Origin: Hirudinaria manillensis
Taxonomy: Eukaryota; Annelida; Clitellata; Hirudinida; Hirudinidae
Direction of reading: 5' to 3'
DNA length: 64,000 bases
Assembly: GCA_034509925.1 (NCBI GenBank)
Contig: CM067529.1
Location: 6,145,001-6,209,000, forward strand
Below the pieces are notes generated by a model. The model made no database searches and was not told where the DNA came from. It was given only the letters and a program-made list of their open reading frames with translations. Shown here piece by piece: positions 51,660 to 62,903 of the stretch. How positions within the stretch are numbered: position 1 is the stretch's first letter; each line of letters opens with the position of its first letter. The translations under genes were made by a program, and so were the position numbers.

Positions 51660-51824
51660 CGATTACCCATACACTGTGTCTTTAATATCACATTAGCGTG
51701 TCATGATTTTCCTTCGGAGAAAAAGTGTCTGCATGAGAAACTACAACAAATGTTTGCGAGTAAGAATCATTTCGTAAGCAGTTCTAGAAAATGCAGCTGA
51801 AATCAACGATCCTCCGACCCTGCC

Positions 51825-54800
51825 TCAAGCCTTTGGACACAAAACTGCAAAAGGATGTTGATGTCAGGTATTGTCGAAACCTAAGGAATTGCATTCACTT
51901 ACCTTTGAGGATGTAATCGGTCAGGAGAGCTAATGCAGAGGGACTGTCATCAGCCATGGCATACAGAACTACAATTTGAAAATATAACTTTAAAAACCCA
52001 TGATTACGCCTATGTTAGTTCGCATTAACCGACTTTGGTTGTAGATGCAGAGGCTGTCCAATGAGGGAGGTCCCATGCTGGCCTCGTATGGGATAACTGT
52101 TGTCAGATACTGGAAAAGAAGGCGCTGATGATTAGTTGTGAATGAATGGCGAAACTGGAATCAGTGCTGCAATGCGCTCGTCCCCTTTTGTAAATAAAGA
52201 CAAAAGTGCCTTGCAACAGAACTGAACCGACTCTGATCTGTCTTACCTTCAGCTCATCGTGATGTGATTAAACACCCTCATGCTGCTCACTTTTGGATCC
52301 ATTCGGCTAACGAGATGACGTTTCTAAATTTATTGAATTTCAAGGAATTCTTTTTTTTTTAGATATGTCACGCTAATAAGCTGGATTACCCAAGTAGCAT
52401 TAGTGACAGATTGACATTTTCCAACTAGCATAATTTTCACTCTAATTAGATTTTTCTGAGAGTTAACTTGTGACGTGTCGAAAGTATTTTAACAATCTTA
52501 GAATCAAATCTGAATAGTGTTTCAATTATAATCTAACTTAATTTTAACATTCAAGAGGAAATTATGACTTTTACAATCTCGCTTTGAGGTCACTGGACTA
52601 GTGAATGGGACATTATAATATTACATAATACATCGAGACAAACGAGATTATTATCAGGTTAAATGCGTGAGAGTATGTGATGTCGCGAGAAAGTTTCAAG
52701 GCCTTGCCGCACTTTTTACCATACGGCTTCATTTAAATATTATTTATCAACAAAAAGCGTTCCCACATCAGATATTTAGGTTCAATTCCCAAATGGTTGT
52801 GGTAAAAGCAGAATTCCTATGATCAGAACTCTCAGCATGCTTCCCGATTGTTTGAAAACGCAGCGTCAATGGGGTACACGGATAACTGACAGGCAAAATA
52901 TAACTCACAGGCTCAAGTTTTGCTAGGATAGGTCCTGGATATGGTTTGGATAGGGTCTGAGTGGGTTAGATACTAAAGATCCTCGCCTGTGAGTTGTCTT
53001 TTGTCTGTCACTTATCCAGAATTCAGTCAAGGAACCTTTTTCCTCTAATTTCCATATTTAATGCTGGCGGGAAGCCCTAAACTATTTTTGTTTTAACGAA
53101 ATAGGTGTGAAATAAAACTTAAAAATAGAATCCCATATTTGGCTGGTATCGATACTTATTCCGAAAAACAAGTGAAAAAGAAAAATATGTCCACCATATC
53201 AGCAATTAATACTGCTACATAGGGATAGGTTATAAACTTGCGTAATAGATTACAATGTATTAAAACAATGTACTAAAACTATTGAATGGTAGTCCCTCCA
53301 AAGCACCATAGATGCCGAGACTGAATCTATTAGATTTAAGAGAAAGTAGTAACTAAAAATGTCTGGTTAACTCCAGGTGAAGCAACTGCACTCAGATAAT
53401 CATATTTAAATAACCTCTCGTGTTTACTTTACCTATTTGCTTAACTGCGGAATTTGTAATCAAAGATAGAAGTAATAAGGTGAAATATCGGAGTAGATTC
53501 TGTTTGATGTTACATTATCTCCTCTCTTTTATCCAATAAAAAGTTTGTTTCTTCTGTTCTTTCGAGACTACAAAGAGTTTATTAATGAGCTTTTCGCATT
53601 TGTAACTAACATGGGATTCATCCCAGCAGTCATAAAACATTAGGATGCTTGAGGATAATATTAGAACTTAGCTCTTCAGAACTAGCAATTCTGCTACTTA
53701 TTGAATGACATACCGGAAACACAAATGATTCCTTAATTGTTCAAATCTTGAAATATTATCTGAACTGATATAAAGTTTACGAATTCCATGATTCGTTTAG
53801 GAAGAGAGGATTTCGTAATAAAAGTCGATTTGTGGCGAAAAGTGGACAAAATCAAATTGAAATAATCTCTGAAAGGTTGCAACAAAGTTCATTCGAGATT
53901 TTTAAAGTTTCATTAAAGTTTAACAATGAGGCTGGAATATCAAGCGTTCGAAGGAGAAAAGAAAAATGCTTTTCAACCTTACAACGTTCCATCCAAGTTA
54001 TTAAGATTAAACAAAAACTTCAAAGATGCCGTCGAAAGAAATCCTTTTTATTACTTCTTTTATGAGAATTTCCCAGCTGCAGTTAAATCTGTTTTTTAAA
54101 TTATCCTGAGAATAAGACCTATTTATTAAGACAGATAAGGTGCAATTAAGTTCCAAAAACGAATGACACATGCCATAATTTTTAGGTTGACAAAGTGTTA
54201 AATATATTGAAACCTATTCTAACCGACGATTTTATTTTGTTGAATATTCCATAATTATATTCTCTTTTTTGCAAAAAAAAAAACTGATGTGAAATGGCAA
54301 AAAAAAAGCTAACCGATTTCTTCTGGATCACTCTGTCAGAGAAGTTTCTCAACTTCTTGAAGGCAAGCTCATACGGCTTCTTGGTTCCGCTGTTTGGTGG
54401 ATTATTCGAAGATGAACTGTCGCTAATGGTCTCCTTTTTCTTCTTCTGAACTGTCATGAGCAAGCACAGGAATCTACAGATATCTTCCACGTTGTAACAT
54501 TTTGAATGCTTATTGTTCCTTTTATAGTTAATCGTGACCTATTTTTGGTCTCCTTTTCGTAGTTGAGTTCATCTCTAAAAGCCAATTCTTTGACCAATTC
54601 CTCGGAGAGAAAGTGAACGTTGTTCTCCAGCCCATCCACGTAATCGTGCAAATCTTCGATCGCCATCGTCTCTAGATCCATATCCTCTGAATCCATTGCA
54701 ATGTATTAATCGTGAATATATCCACTTGAAGACATTTAAAAGAAGTCAACAAACCGTTGTTGTTGGTGATCCACTTCAAGGTGGAGTCGTAATTGGCACA

Positions 54801-56403
54801 TTCTTCTGTCCATCCTGATGGCTGGTTGTAGTCGGACTGTTTGTTAGGTGTTGTTTTCGTGATTGGAACAAAATTTATCACAACAATTCGTCGGTACATA
54901 AATGAATGAGTCGAATGGATTACCAATGAATGACTTATTATGAATAATAAATTAATAATAATAATGGCTTATTATAAATAATAAATTAATAACTAATGAC
55001 TTATTATGAATAATAAAGTAACAATGAATGACAGGTCAACCTCTAATATCTCCTCCAATTCGTTAATGACGTCGTCGGCAGTGATGAGAGGTTCGTGTGA
55101 AAAAGCCTCGAAATCATCGTCAGCTTTTCCCTCGGTTATCACGTCGTCGTCTTCATCTTCGACGTCGTAATCGTCATCGTCTTCATCTTCGTCGTCGTCG
55201 TCGTCATTTTCTTCGTACCGAGTTTCATAATTCCCGCCGTCATCGCTCGAGTCTTCCAGATCCGAAGTTTCGTTTTCCTTTGGCGATTAGAAAACGTCTT
55301 TTACTTTCATTTTAGAATTAGAAAGGCTTTTAAAAATAGCATCACGTGCACCTTTCTGCTCTTGAGGAAATCCCACTTGTTTCTGCCTCCATCCGAGAAA
55401 TAGGCAGAGTCTCTGAAACGAGGAAAAGAAGTTCAAGCAACTTTTCGACTTCATTTTGCGCATAAAATGGCACCCACTGGATGGTGGCGGCGATCACGTG
55501 ATCATAGTCCGTGCTGGTCTGAACAGGAGCGAAATCCTGGACTTTATCGTCAAAGTTTCTCAGGCTTTTCGTGATTCGCTCGTCAAAAGTGTTGACCAAA
55601 TCTTCGAGTGATTTTGACAGAGTTTCGCAGAAATTGTCGAGTCCCAGGCTGTAGTTTTGTCCGAATATTTCCTCGGTATGGTTGTTGTCGTTGATGTCCT
55701 GTATGCAGGGCTTTTCGATCGAACATGCCATTGTCTGACAATGAAATGACACACGATTGGTGTGACACTCAATTTGTCACACGATACGTGATTGCCTTCT
55801 CAGGATAGAATTTGCCTCCGATCATTCGCAAACAGAGAACATTTTTATCACTTTTCTCGTTCAAGTTACCTATTTCCATGTTGTCCTTTTAATAATTATT
55901 TTTCTAAAATTGTTCCTTAGAATTTTAAATCCCTTAAATCTAATGTATGGTCGATAAACATTGAAAGTAAATTTTGGTGTTGTTGTTAATGTTAATAATA
56001 ACAAAATCAACAATTATTAATTATTAAAGGCTTTATCGAGCACATATACAGATACAAACTACTGTATGAATATAGTAGTAGCAAATACACAAGTATACAA
56101 GTATACAAATATACAAATGCAATGAAAGCAACTGACCGTAGAAGTTCTGTTGCGAATGAAATCCTCCTGTTGAGAATGAAAGATCTTGTTGATGGCATTT
56201 TCAAGAGAAACCAAGTTGTTATTGTTGACGCACAACTCCAACCATGCCTTGTTGTCGACTGTGTTGCTCTCGTTGGAGTTGTTGCAGAACTGGGTTGAAC
56301 TCTCCGACAATTCCTCTTCTTCATCGGCCTGACTCCACTCTTCGCAGTCGAATTTGGCCAACGGAGCCTCGAATTTCATTTCGTCCACCATGCTGGGATC
56401 CAT
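51825..56403 (-). CDS. FEZ: Fasciculation and elongation protein zeta (FEZ/UNC-76)
   Basis: Kinesin-1 cargo adaptor for axonal transport. Start chosen at ATG 56403 (MDPSMVDEMKFEAPLAKFDC); this exon ends phase 0 near 56140 and joins 55342-55738, whose acceptor CATTGTCAG keeps the frame (CETLSKSLEDLVNTFDERIT, DFAPVQ). The exon about 55035-55280 has a long Asp/Glu run, then EPLITADDVINELEEILE. About 54770-54840 and 54500-54690 hold AIEDLHDYVDGLENNVHFLS, ELVKELAFRDELNYEKETKN. About 54310-54470 is lysine-rich. After a 2.1-kb intron come 52031-52112 (YLTTVIPYEASMGPPSLDSL) and about 51903-51965 (LYAMADDSPSALALLTDYIL), and the last exon completes the conserved ending VLCPKA at 51825. All FEZ landmarks appear in order. 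Only one FEZ gene is seen here, as expected for an invertebrate. Confidence 0.93.
52113..54300. other. Long FEZ intron (about 2.1 kb)
   Basis: Between the FEZ exon encoding TVIPYEASMG and the lysine-rich exon. No second coding region was recognised; the plus ORF 53832-54065 shows no family features. It contains the inverted-repeat element at 52880-53017. An additional small FEZ exon could be hidden here. Confidence 0.55.
52880..53017. mobile_element. 138-bp inverted-repeat (MITE-like) element with 33-bp arms
   Basis: The left arm 52880-52912 starts GGATAACTGACAGGC and ends AACTCACAGGC. The right arm 52985-53017 starts GCCTGTGAGTTG and ends GTCACTTATCC. The reverse complement of the right arm matches the left arm at 29 of 33 positions; mismatches fall at positions 7, 14, 20 and 22 of the arm. 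The 72-bp centre is G/T-rich and noncoding. No clear target-site duplication was seen, so it may be a MITE, a foldback element or a structured intronic hairpin. Confidence 0.65.
54924..55031. repeat. Tandem repeat, about 33-35 bp unit, three copies in a FEZ intron
   Basis: Three imperfect copies of ATGACTTATTATGAATAATA followed by AATTAATAA, beginning near 54929, 54964 and 54996, flanked by shorter ATGAATGA pieces. Confidence 0.65.
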
Positions 56404-57112
56404 GTCTGAGAAAATCTGCAGACTGCAAAAAGGGACAGCAGCTCGGAGGATATTGATCGGCAGAGGCTGCTTACTCGGATGGCGGTATCCGAAGCGCGCA
56501 ATGTTTTGTAAATTATTCTTTTTATTAGTATTATTATTATTGCCATTATTTTCCAAGTTAGTCACTTCATTACTGCTTTCCAAGTTAATTATCGCATTCC
56601 GACTAATTCGTGCCGGCTTTCGTCACGTATTTGCACTAATCGGCGATGTTATCACTCGATTGATGTCCTTCAGGTGAGGTATTCGTAGGATAATTTCTTG
56701 CCAATTTCAAAGGTTTCTCAATCAATTAGCGAAAAAGGTGTAAATGAATTCAATTAAAAAGTAGGACATCCGTTGTTCGACATTTCTTTGTTTTATTATC
56801 ACTCATTCTTTGCAAAACATATGAACAGGTAGAATGCAGAATTGAGAACCACGAATGTATTCTTGATGTGGTCGTTGTTGTAGTCATTTCTGAAAAAAGC
56901 ACCAGAGGGAGGAGATCCGCTAAAAATGCATAAAAAGAACTTTCTACTGTTAACTAGTGTCGCCAAGAAGGCATTTCTACTGTTTGCAAACTGTGAAATA
57001 AATACGCGCTCGAATGAAGGCCCGACAGTGAATTTAAAAAAAATTAGGAAGCCAAACTAGCTGTACAATCGCCACAATTGGACTCTCAGAAACTCAGAGA
57101 AACTCGGTCAAG
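56404..57112. other. Spacer between FEZ and the discoidin/lectin gene
   Basis: The frame upstream of the FEZ ATG stays open (asparagine-rich, to about 56583) and could be extra coding sequence of an earlier exon. The rest shows no supported gene. Confidence 0.4.
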
Positions 57113-59467
57113 TCAAGCGTAAACGACGACCTCGCAAATAATGGCCGCGAAATGTTTCTTGTTCTTGGCAGGAATTCCGGTGGCTTCGATGTAAACGTAT
57201 CTCCCTGTCATCTGTCGATTGCAACGGAGGTGGAGTTTCGCCTGGAAGACGGCGTCGTTGATCCTGGAAACGGAACCGCACATGTTCTCCGGATTGGCAA
57301 ACTGGTAGGTGTAACGCTGAGATGCAAAAGAGCCCCTGACGTAAGAGGCCTCCGAATGTTCGGACCTTCGTCCTTTGTTGTCCACGTAGACGGTCAATTT
57401 GTCCAGGTTGTGAACGTAGTCCTTGTACATTCGGCGTATCTCTGAGGTCCAACAAGCGTGAGTCGTAGATTAGGTGCTAGGTGTAGTCGATGCTAATTGA
57501 TTTCCTAATCGGATGGTTAAACTCACCCCTGTCCGAATGCGAACTGTTAGCGAGGTTGAAGCCGAGATCGCCGTTGGCATCCGACTTACTGTCCGGGAAT
57601 TGTCGCGTATGAACGAACAAACCGGTTACTGTTGATTTTCTGCCGAGATCGACCATCCACGTCGGTTTTTCGACGACAAAGTTGTCAAGAACGGTGCACG
57701 TCGGGATCCTCTTTCCGGCGTCTCCGTCGACTGCCTTCCTGGCCTGTCCGACGCTCCAGTTCTCGTCGGCGTGTCTCTTGCTGTACTGTTGCTGCGAGGA
57801 AGGTTGCTGAGGCTTTCTGTTGTTCACCCAAGATTCCTTCAGGTAGGACAGATTCTCCACTGTCGTTGGAAGCACGTCAGATTTAAGGAAGGATGAAACA
57901 AAAAACGGCAAAGAATAACCAATAACTTCTCACCGCACGGAGTATTGTTGGCGATGCGAACAAAATCAGGACCGCACTGACCTTCAAAATGCAGGGCATT
58001 ATCAGGAAAGTTGATGGACTTCATTTACTTTCTATGAAAGAAAAGACTTAGTGAAATCTAACCGATGTACGGACAGCCAATGAGGCCAGCTCTCATGGCA
58101 ATCTGAAAGTTCCACTTCGTCGGATGGAAACGAACGTATCTGGCTACGAAAGGCAGATTCAAATAATGGATTCTCGGACTGCTCTTGTCGGAGTTTCCTC
58201 CGAATTCCTGAAGAAATGTTCGACTATCTTCAGTCAAATTTCTTCTCGACGTATCATTCAATTGGGCCACCCCGAAACTTGTTAGACTTGACAACAACGA
58301 GCTCGTCACACGTTGAAATAACAATGTCAGTCAACAACCAATCGAAATCAATCAATCAACCAAGAAAATTAGGCAATTCAATCAATACAGAAGACGGCAT
58401 GCCATCATTACAGACGAACATGCATCCGATAATTCACCCCATGCATGGCTTACCAATCCCTCTTTGCTTATCCTATTTGGAATCAGTTTATCGTGGCCTT
58501 CAACTGAATCAGGCTATTTCAATATTCAGGACACGGTGAATATGAAATCACAGAATGGCACAATTTTCAAGCAAAACCATTGAGTGCCGCTAACATGAAA
58601 GCAGACTTTGCAACTCTCTCATGTGCTTCCTCAACGTTGTTTATTATCGCTCGTGAGGCGAAATAAACGCGAGCATTCATTAATACATTCACAATGAACA
58701 ACACACCTTGACATCCGCTTGGCTCGAATCTCTATAGTAGTGCCAGAGGACGGAATCGTTGCTGTACGAAATCAAATACCTCGACACCCAATGTTTCTTT
58801 CTACTGTCACCCTTCCCCATCGTCACCACACCCGTCACCAGGGTAGGGGGTCCTAGGTCAAACCGCAGCCATTGGTTGTCTGCGGCATTTGAATATCATT
58901 TGTTCAGCTGACTCGGAAGAGTTTCATTTGAAATTCCACAGAGAACGATGAAAAATGAACTCACTGTTGTTATCCTTGGGACACCAACTCTTTTTCGTGA
59001 TGATGTGTCCATCTTCGGCCTGACAAGTGTGTGCAGAATGCTTCTCCGAGGAGGCAGTTAGCTTGACGTACGGTGGATTTCCGATGTGCTTTTCGCAAAC
59101 TGTTGTCGTGCAAACCTTGCGTCATTATTCCACCCTTAACCTATTTTTTTTTAAATATTTGATTCCGGTTACCTTGACAACCCATAATTTCCACCCTCAT
59201 GCTTGGATGACCGTTCCAGCTGACCACGTGGAATTTAACGAACCTGGCAAACAAGGCTTCATCCAGGTAAGCATGTTTTACTCGGTAGGAATCCGTATTA
59301 CCATCGAACACCTGTGTCAATACGCGACATGAAAGCGTGCGTTTTAAATTCTTTCGCTTCACTTTTATCGTCTTAAATATATAAATTAATTTCTTAATTT
59401 ATTGTTATAACGATTTATTTTTGGAAGGACAAATTAAAAATAAACATTGACAAAAAAAACCAACATA

Positions 59468-59541
<74 letters not shown>

Positions 59542-61220
59542 TAATAATAATAATAACAAGTAAACAATAATAACAATAAATGCAGAAGGTTGCAACACAT
59601 TTTTTTGCGGAAAGTTCCGATGGAATGGCATCTTTCTTTAAAATCTGGAATCACTTTCAAGAACAGATGAGTTCTTCGGGTGAGAAAAAATAAGAATATT
59701 ATTATTATTTGCTTCTCTCTGTTTTTTTGCGTTTTTTTACTTCTCTTTGAATTTTAACGATGATATATTTCCATAGCACAATGATCTATAATGATAGTGG
59801 TGACGATATAATCAATAGCAATAATAGTTAAGATATGTTTTAATGGCTTGACGAAGACGACACGGATTCCAAGAAAAATGGTTTTCTAACTTTGACGAAG
59901 TAGTATCTCAATGAGAGTCTCGTTGGCAAATATCGAGTTTGATGGCTTTTGTGAAAAGCAGCATTTAATTTCAAATGAATTCTATTGGCCAATAGACTGG
60001 TGAAATGTTTGACATGTTTTCGGCTGTGAATTAGACAATTTAATGGACAATTGAACCAAATAAGCTTGGTTATTTCTAACGAAGGGCATGTGCGTGTGAT
60101 TATTGTGCCACAAATTGCTTCCATCTTGGCGAGTGGGGGTATCGTCCCTGGTCAATATCTTGTTAATTTATCGTGTTGTGACGCTCGCTCCACCGTCAGC
60201 TTCTCTCTTTTAATTGTTATTTGCATTTGCTGACATGTTTTAAAGTTGCGTGAAGGCATTTTAATCTCCACTGCTAAGACTTTTAGACTCGTGTTGATAA
60301 GTACGCAAATAATTCGCGGACAAAAATCTCGCATAGCCAAGCAGTGTGAAACGAGCGGAAAGCGTAAAAAAAAATACTTGCGACCCTTCGTACGGGTTCA
60401 AAAATCACTGGGTTAAAGTAAGATAGAACGTTTGAAAAGCAATAAAACTCTTTAAGAAGCAGAGTCATGCGAGCTACAAGACTCGAGTCAAAATGTCAAA
60501 TTAGGCTTGCAGAGCCGAATATTATTGGCTGACAACTCCTTAACTACGCTCGACTGAAGAGCAATTTGAAATATTTCTTTTGTTGATCGGAGGCGTTGCG
60601 ACATAAAACCCTGGAGCCAATAAAACGGAAAGGAATGCGATCCAAAGCACCAACCCTGCCGTTTCCGTGAGAATCCATGACGTAATTCCATCCGGTGCCG
60701 TCCAAACTGTAAGAGACCAAATACGATGACACCCACGCCAATCCATCGCCTCTTCCTTGGGTCATGAACCCCGTCACCTGGAAATACGCACCTTAAACGA
60801 CCCAGGAAGTACATAACCTTTGCATCTATAACCTATAAACTTTACACGACTTATCAGTCATCCGCAATAAAACCATACATTCTGACGAATGATTCGACGA
60901 ATGACGCCTGAAGTTTGACGAAGCACGACATCAAACAAAACTATTGACAAACAACATCGTTAGTTGACGTCGAGTGCAAGATGACCGTTCGACTGACCTT
61001 GCTAACCAGCCCTAAGTCCACTTGGAGCCATTCCGTGGAGGTTTTGAACTTGGAACACCAGGTGTAGTTGTTCGGTTGGTAGAGTCGTGCGTATTCGAGA
61101 CCGCAGAACTTATCCCAACCCTTGGGAAAAGTCGAGGAAGCTGTTATCTGCCAATCTTGGATGTGGCCAGAAGCCATTCCGAGTGGCTCTTCTTTGTTGC
61201 AATCTGTTTCGAGCAGGTTT
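57113..61220 (-). CDS. Secreted-type protein: two F5/8 type C (discoidin) domains + fucolectin-type domain, 5' end incomplete
   Basis: Extracellular carbohydrate- or lipid-binding protein, by domain type. F5/8C domain 1: exon about 60990-61220 (C-x5-PLGM, SGHIQDWQITASSTFP, STEWLQVDLGLVSKV), exon about 60670-60780 (VTGFMTQGRGDG, SSYLVSYSLDGTGWNYVMDS) and exon about 59190-59335 (VFDGNTDSY, ARFVKFHVVSWNGHPSMRVE, IMGCQG). Domain 2: exons near 58940-59130 (PPYVKLTASSEKHSAHTCQA), 58705-58880 (QWLRFDLGPPTLVTGVVTMG, RYLISYSND) and 58060-58210 (FGGNSDKSS, FVARYVRFHPTKWN, GLIGCPYIG). Domain 3, fucolectin-like: exons about 57530-57860 (GQARKAVDGDAGKRIPTC, KPTWMVDLGRKSTVTGLFVH) and 57113-57440 (LTVYVDNKG, CNRQMTGRYVYIEATG, CEVVVYA, stop). 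The first exon with the signal peptide was not found; it should lie above 61220. Confidence 0.85.
59467..59580. repeat. (AAT)n microsatellite in an intron of the discoidin/lectin gene
   Basis: About 110 bp of AAT triplets with a few AAC interruptions. On the minus strand it yields tyrosine- or leucine-run ORFs that are artefacts of the repeat. Confidence 0.95.
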
Positions 61221-61289
61221 CAATTTGTAAATTAATTAAAAATAAATAAAAATAACGAAAACAAATGGGCCTATTCTTCAGTGGCACAC

Positions 61290-61532
61290 AGTTCACCTAA
61301 AAGCTTCGTGTATGAGTTCAAACGGATACACGCCAGGCAGAGAGGTGTTATGTAATACCGTATAATGTAACGTTAGCAAGGAAAAGATTTTTAAATAACA
61401 ATATTCGATCATGTCTCGTATTTCGCCAGCGGCACCATCCATGTTTATTAACGCATATTTCTCCATCATCCAGTTACGCTTTGCCGCAGTATCGGCTGTG
61501 AAGTTCACAATCGGAAAATCGGAATCAATCAT
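61290..61532 (-). CDS. ORF of unknown nature (79 aa)
   Basis: ATG at 61532 (MIDSDFPIVNFTADTAAKRN), an open frame to 61293 with no recognisable domain. Its first 45 codons look protein-like (mixed polar, WMMEKYALINMDGA). It may be an upstream exon of the discoidin/lectin gene or part of another gene. It overlaps an 11-bp tandem repeat just upstream. Confidence 0.25.
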
Positions 61533-61579
61533 CTTTCAATCATTCTTCAATCATTCTTCAATCATTCTTCAATCGTCCT
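61525..61579. repeat. 11-bp tandem repeat, five copies
   Basis: Five head-to-tail copies of TCAATCATTCT, the first and last with substitutions (TCAATCATCTT and TCAATCGTCCT). Confidence 0.9.
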
Positions 61580-62900
61580 TCCTCACAAAAATCGAGGAAA
61601 AAAAGGAAGATTTTGTTGAATCGAGCACTCAACGTGGACAGGTAATTTGGCGCCTGAAAGTTTTAAAAACTCCGTTGCGAATGATTTAAGAGCAGAAAGT
61701 CGTGGCTTTCGAAAGTCGACAGAAGTTGCTTACGTAGAGTAAGTAACTTGGCAAACAAAATCCGATATTTGCCCCAATAAACACGCAATTCCTGGGATGT
61801 TTTAATGGTTATTATTATTATTATTATTATTTATTATTATTATTATTATTTATTATTATTATTATTGTTACCAATTATTAACATTAATGCATCCATCATA
61901 ATTATATTTTTTTTAAATTTCATTTTATTGACTCATGCATGGTTTTGATAATAATTATAACAACGTTACAAAATAAAGACGTAATTGTAAATTATAATTA
62001 TATTTACAATGATAATTATTACTGTTATCAATATTACATTGCAATGCATTTTACTTCATGACATTACCTTACTTCTTATATTATAAAGCGTTGTTTCGAA
62101 AAGGAAAAAACATGGATATAAAATAATAGCATTGGTGAAAAGCCAAGTATTTGAAATATGCACTTCACTCGTTAGCAATTTGTCTCTCGCCGAACGTTCT
62201 GCGAACGGTCAAATAAATCTGAGCAGATGACGTTCGGGGATGAAACAAGAGATGTAACTGCCCAAACTTCTGTCATTTAAGACAAACTGATCTCACAGAC
62301 AGGTTCGAGTATGGAGTCAGTTTTATACTTGCAATTCTTCAGAAATATTACGCTGTTCTTGACCTGTCTGTCATAGCCATTGTGTAGGATGTAAAAAGAG
62401 AAATTACACTCCTTTCAAGTGCGCGTAATTGTGCCGCAGTTTAGAAGAGTTGGTCGGTAGGTGGCTTCCATCCATCAGAATTTGATAAATGTGATTTTTT
62501 AACAGGTTATAATTATTATCGGATTTAGCAGTCTATTATTAAACAAACACACCGTAAAGTGGACACCGTAATTAAACAAATACCCATAATTCGGAAGACT
62601 GTGATTAAAATACATTGCAAAGACCAGTCTGCAATTAAATTGAAGAGCTAAAGAAATGACTTGATGATGAATGATTTGTCATGTCTGTCCATAAAGTTAT
62701 GCAGAAGAGAAAGTTAAAAAGGTGGAAAATAAAAGATAGCGAGGAAGAATGGAAGAAACGTTCAGAACAGAGAAAGAAAAAGTGTGATAAATAAAGTTTT
62801 ATGGATGAAAGCACGCTTTTTCTCAAAAACATGTCAACAAGCAGCCATCACCGCGGAAGAATCCGATGTCTTGATTATCTGTTGTTAAATAATCGCTTAA
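61580..62900. other. AT-rich stretch with ATT microsatellite, nothing coding recognised
   Basis: Includes an (ATT)n microsatellite at about 61808-61866 and a 10-bp inverted pair (ACAGACAGGT at 62295-62304; ACCTGTCTGT at 62362-62371). No exon was supported; it is probably intergenic or intronic. Confidence 0.5.
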
Positions 62901-62903
62901 ACC

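Noticed and set aside
52725..52800. B-box-like GGTTCAATTCC suggesting a tRNA
   Set aside because: No A box or cloverleaf pairing upstream; the T-stem is imperfect.
55097..55315. Arginine-rich plus-strand ORF (72 aa)
   Set aside because: It is the antisense shadow of the Asp/Glu-rich FEZ exon.
59415..59660. Tyrosine/leucine-run ORFs
   Set aside because: Produced by translation of the (AAT)n microsatellite.
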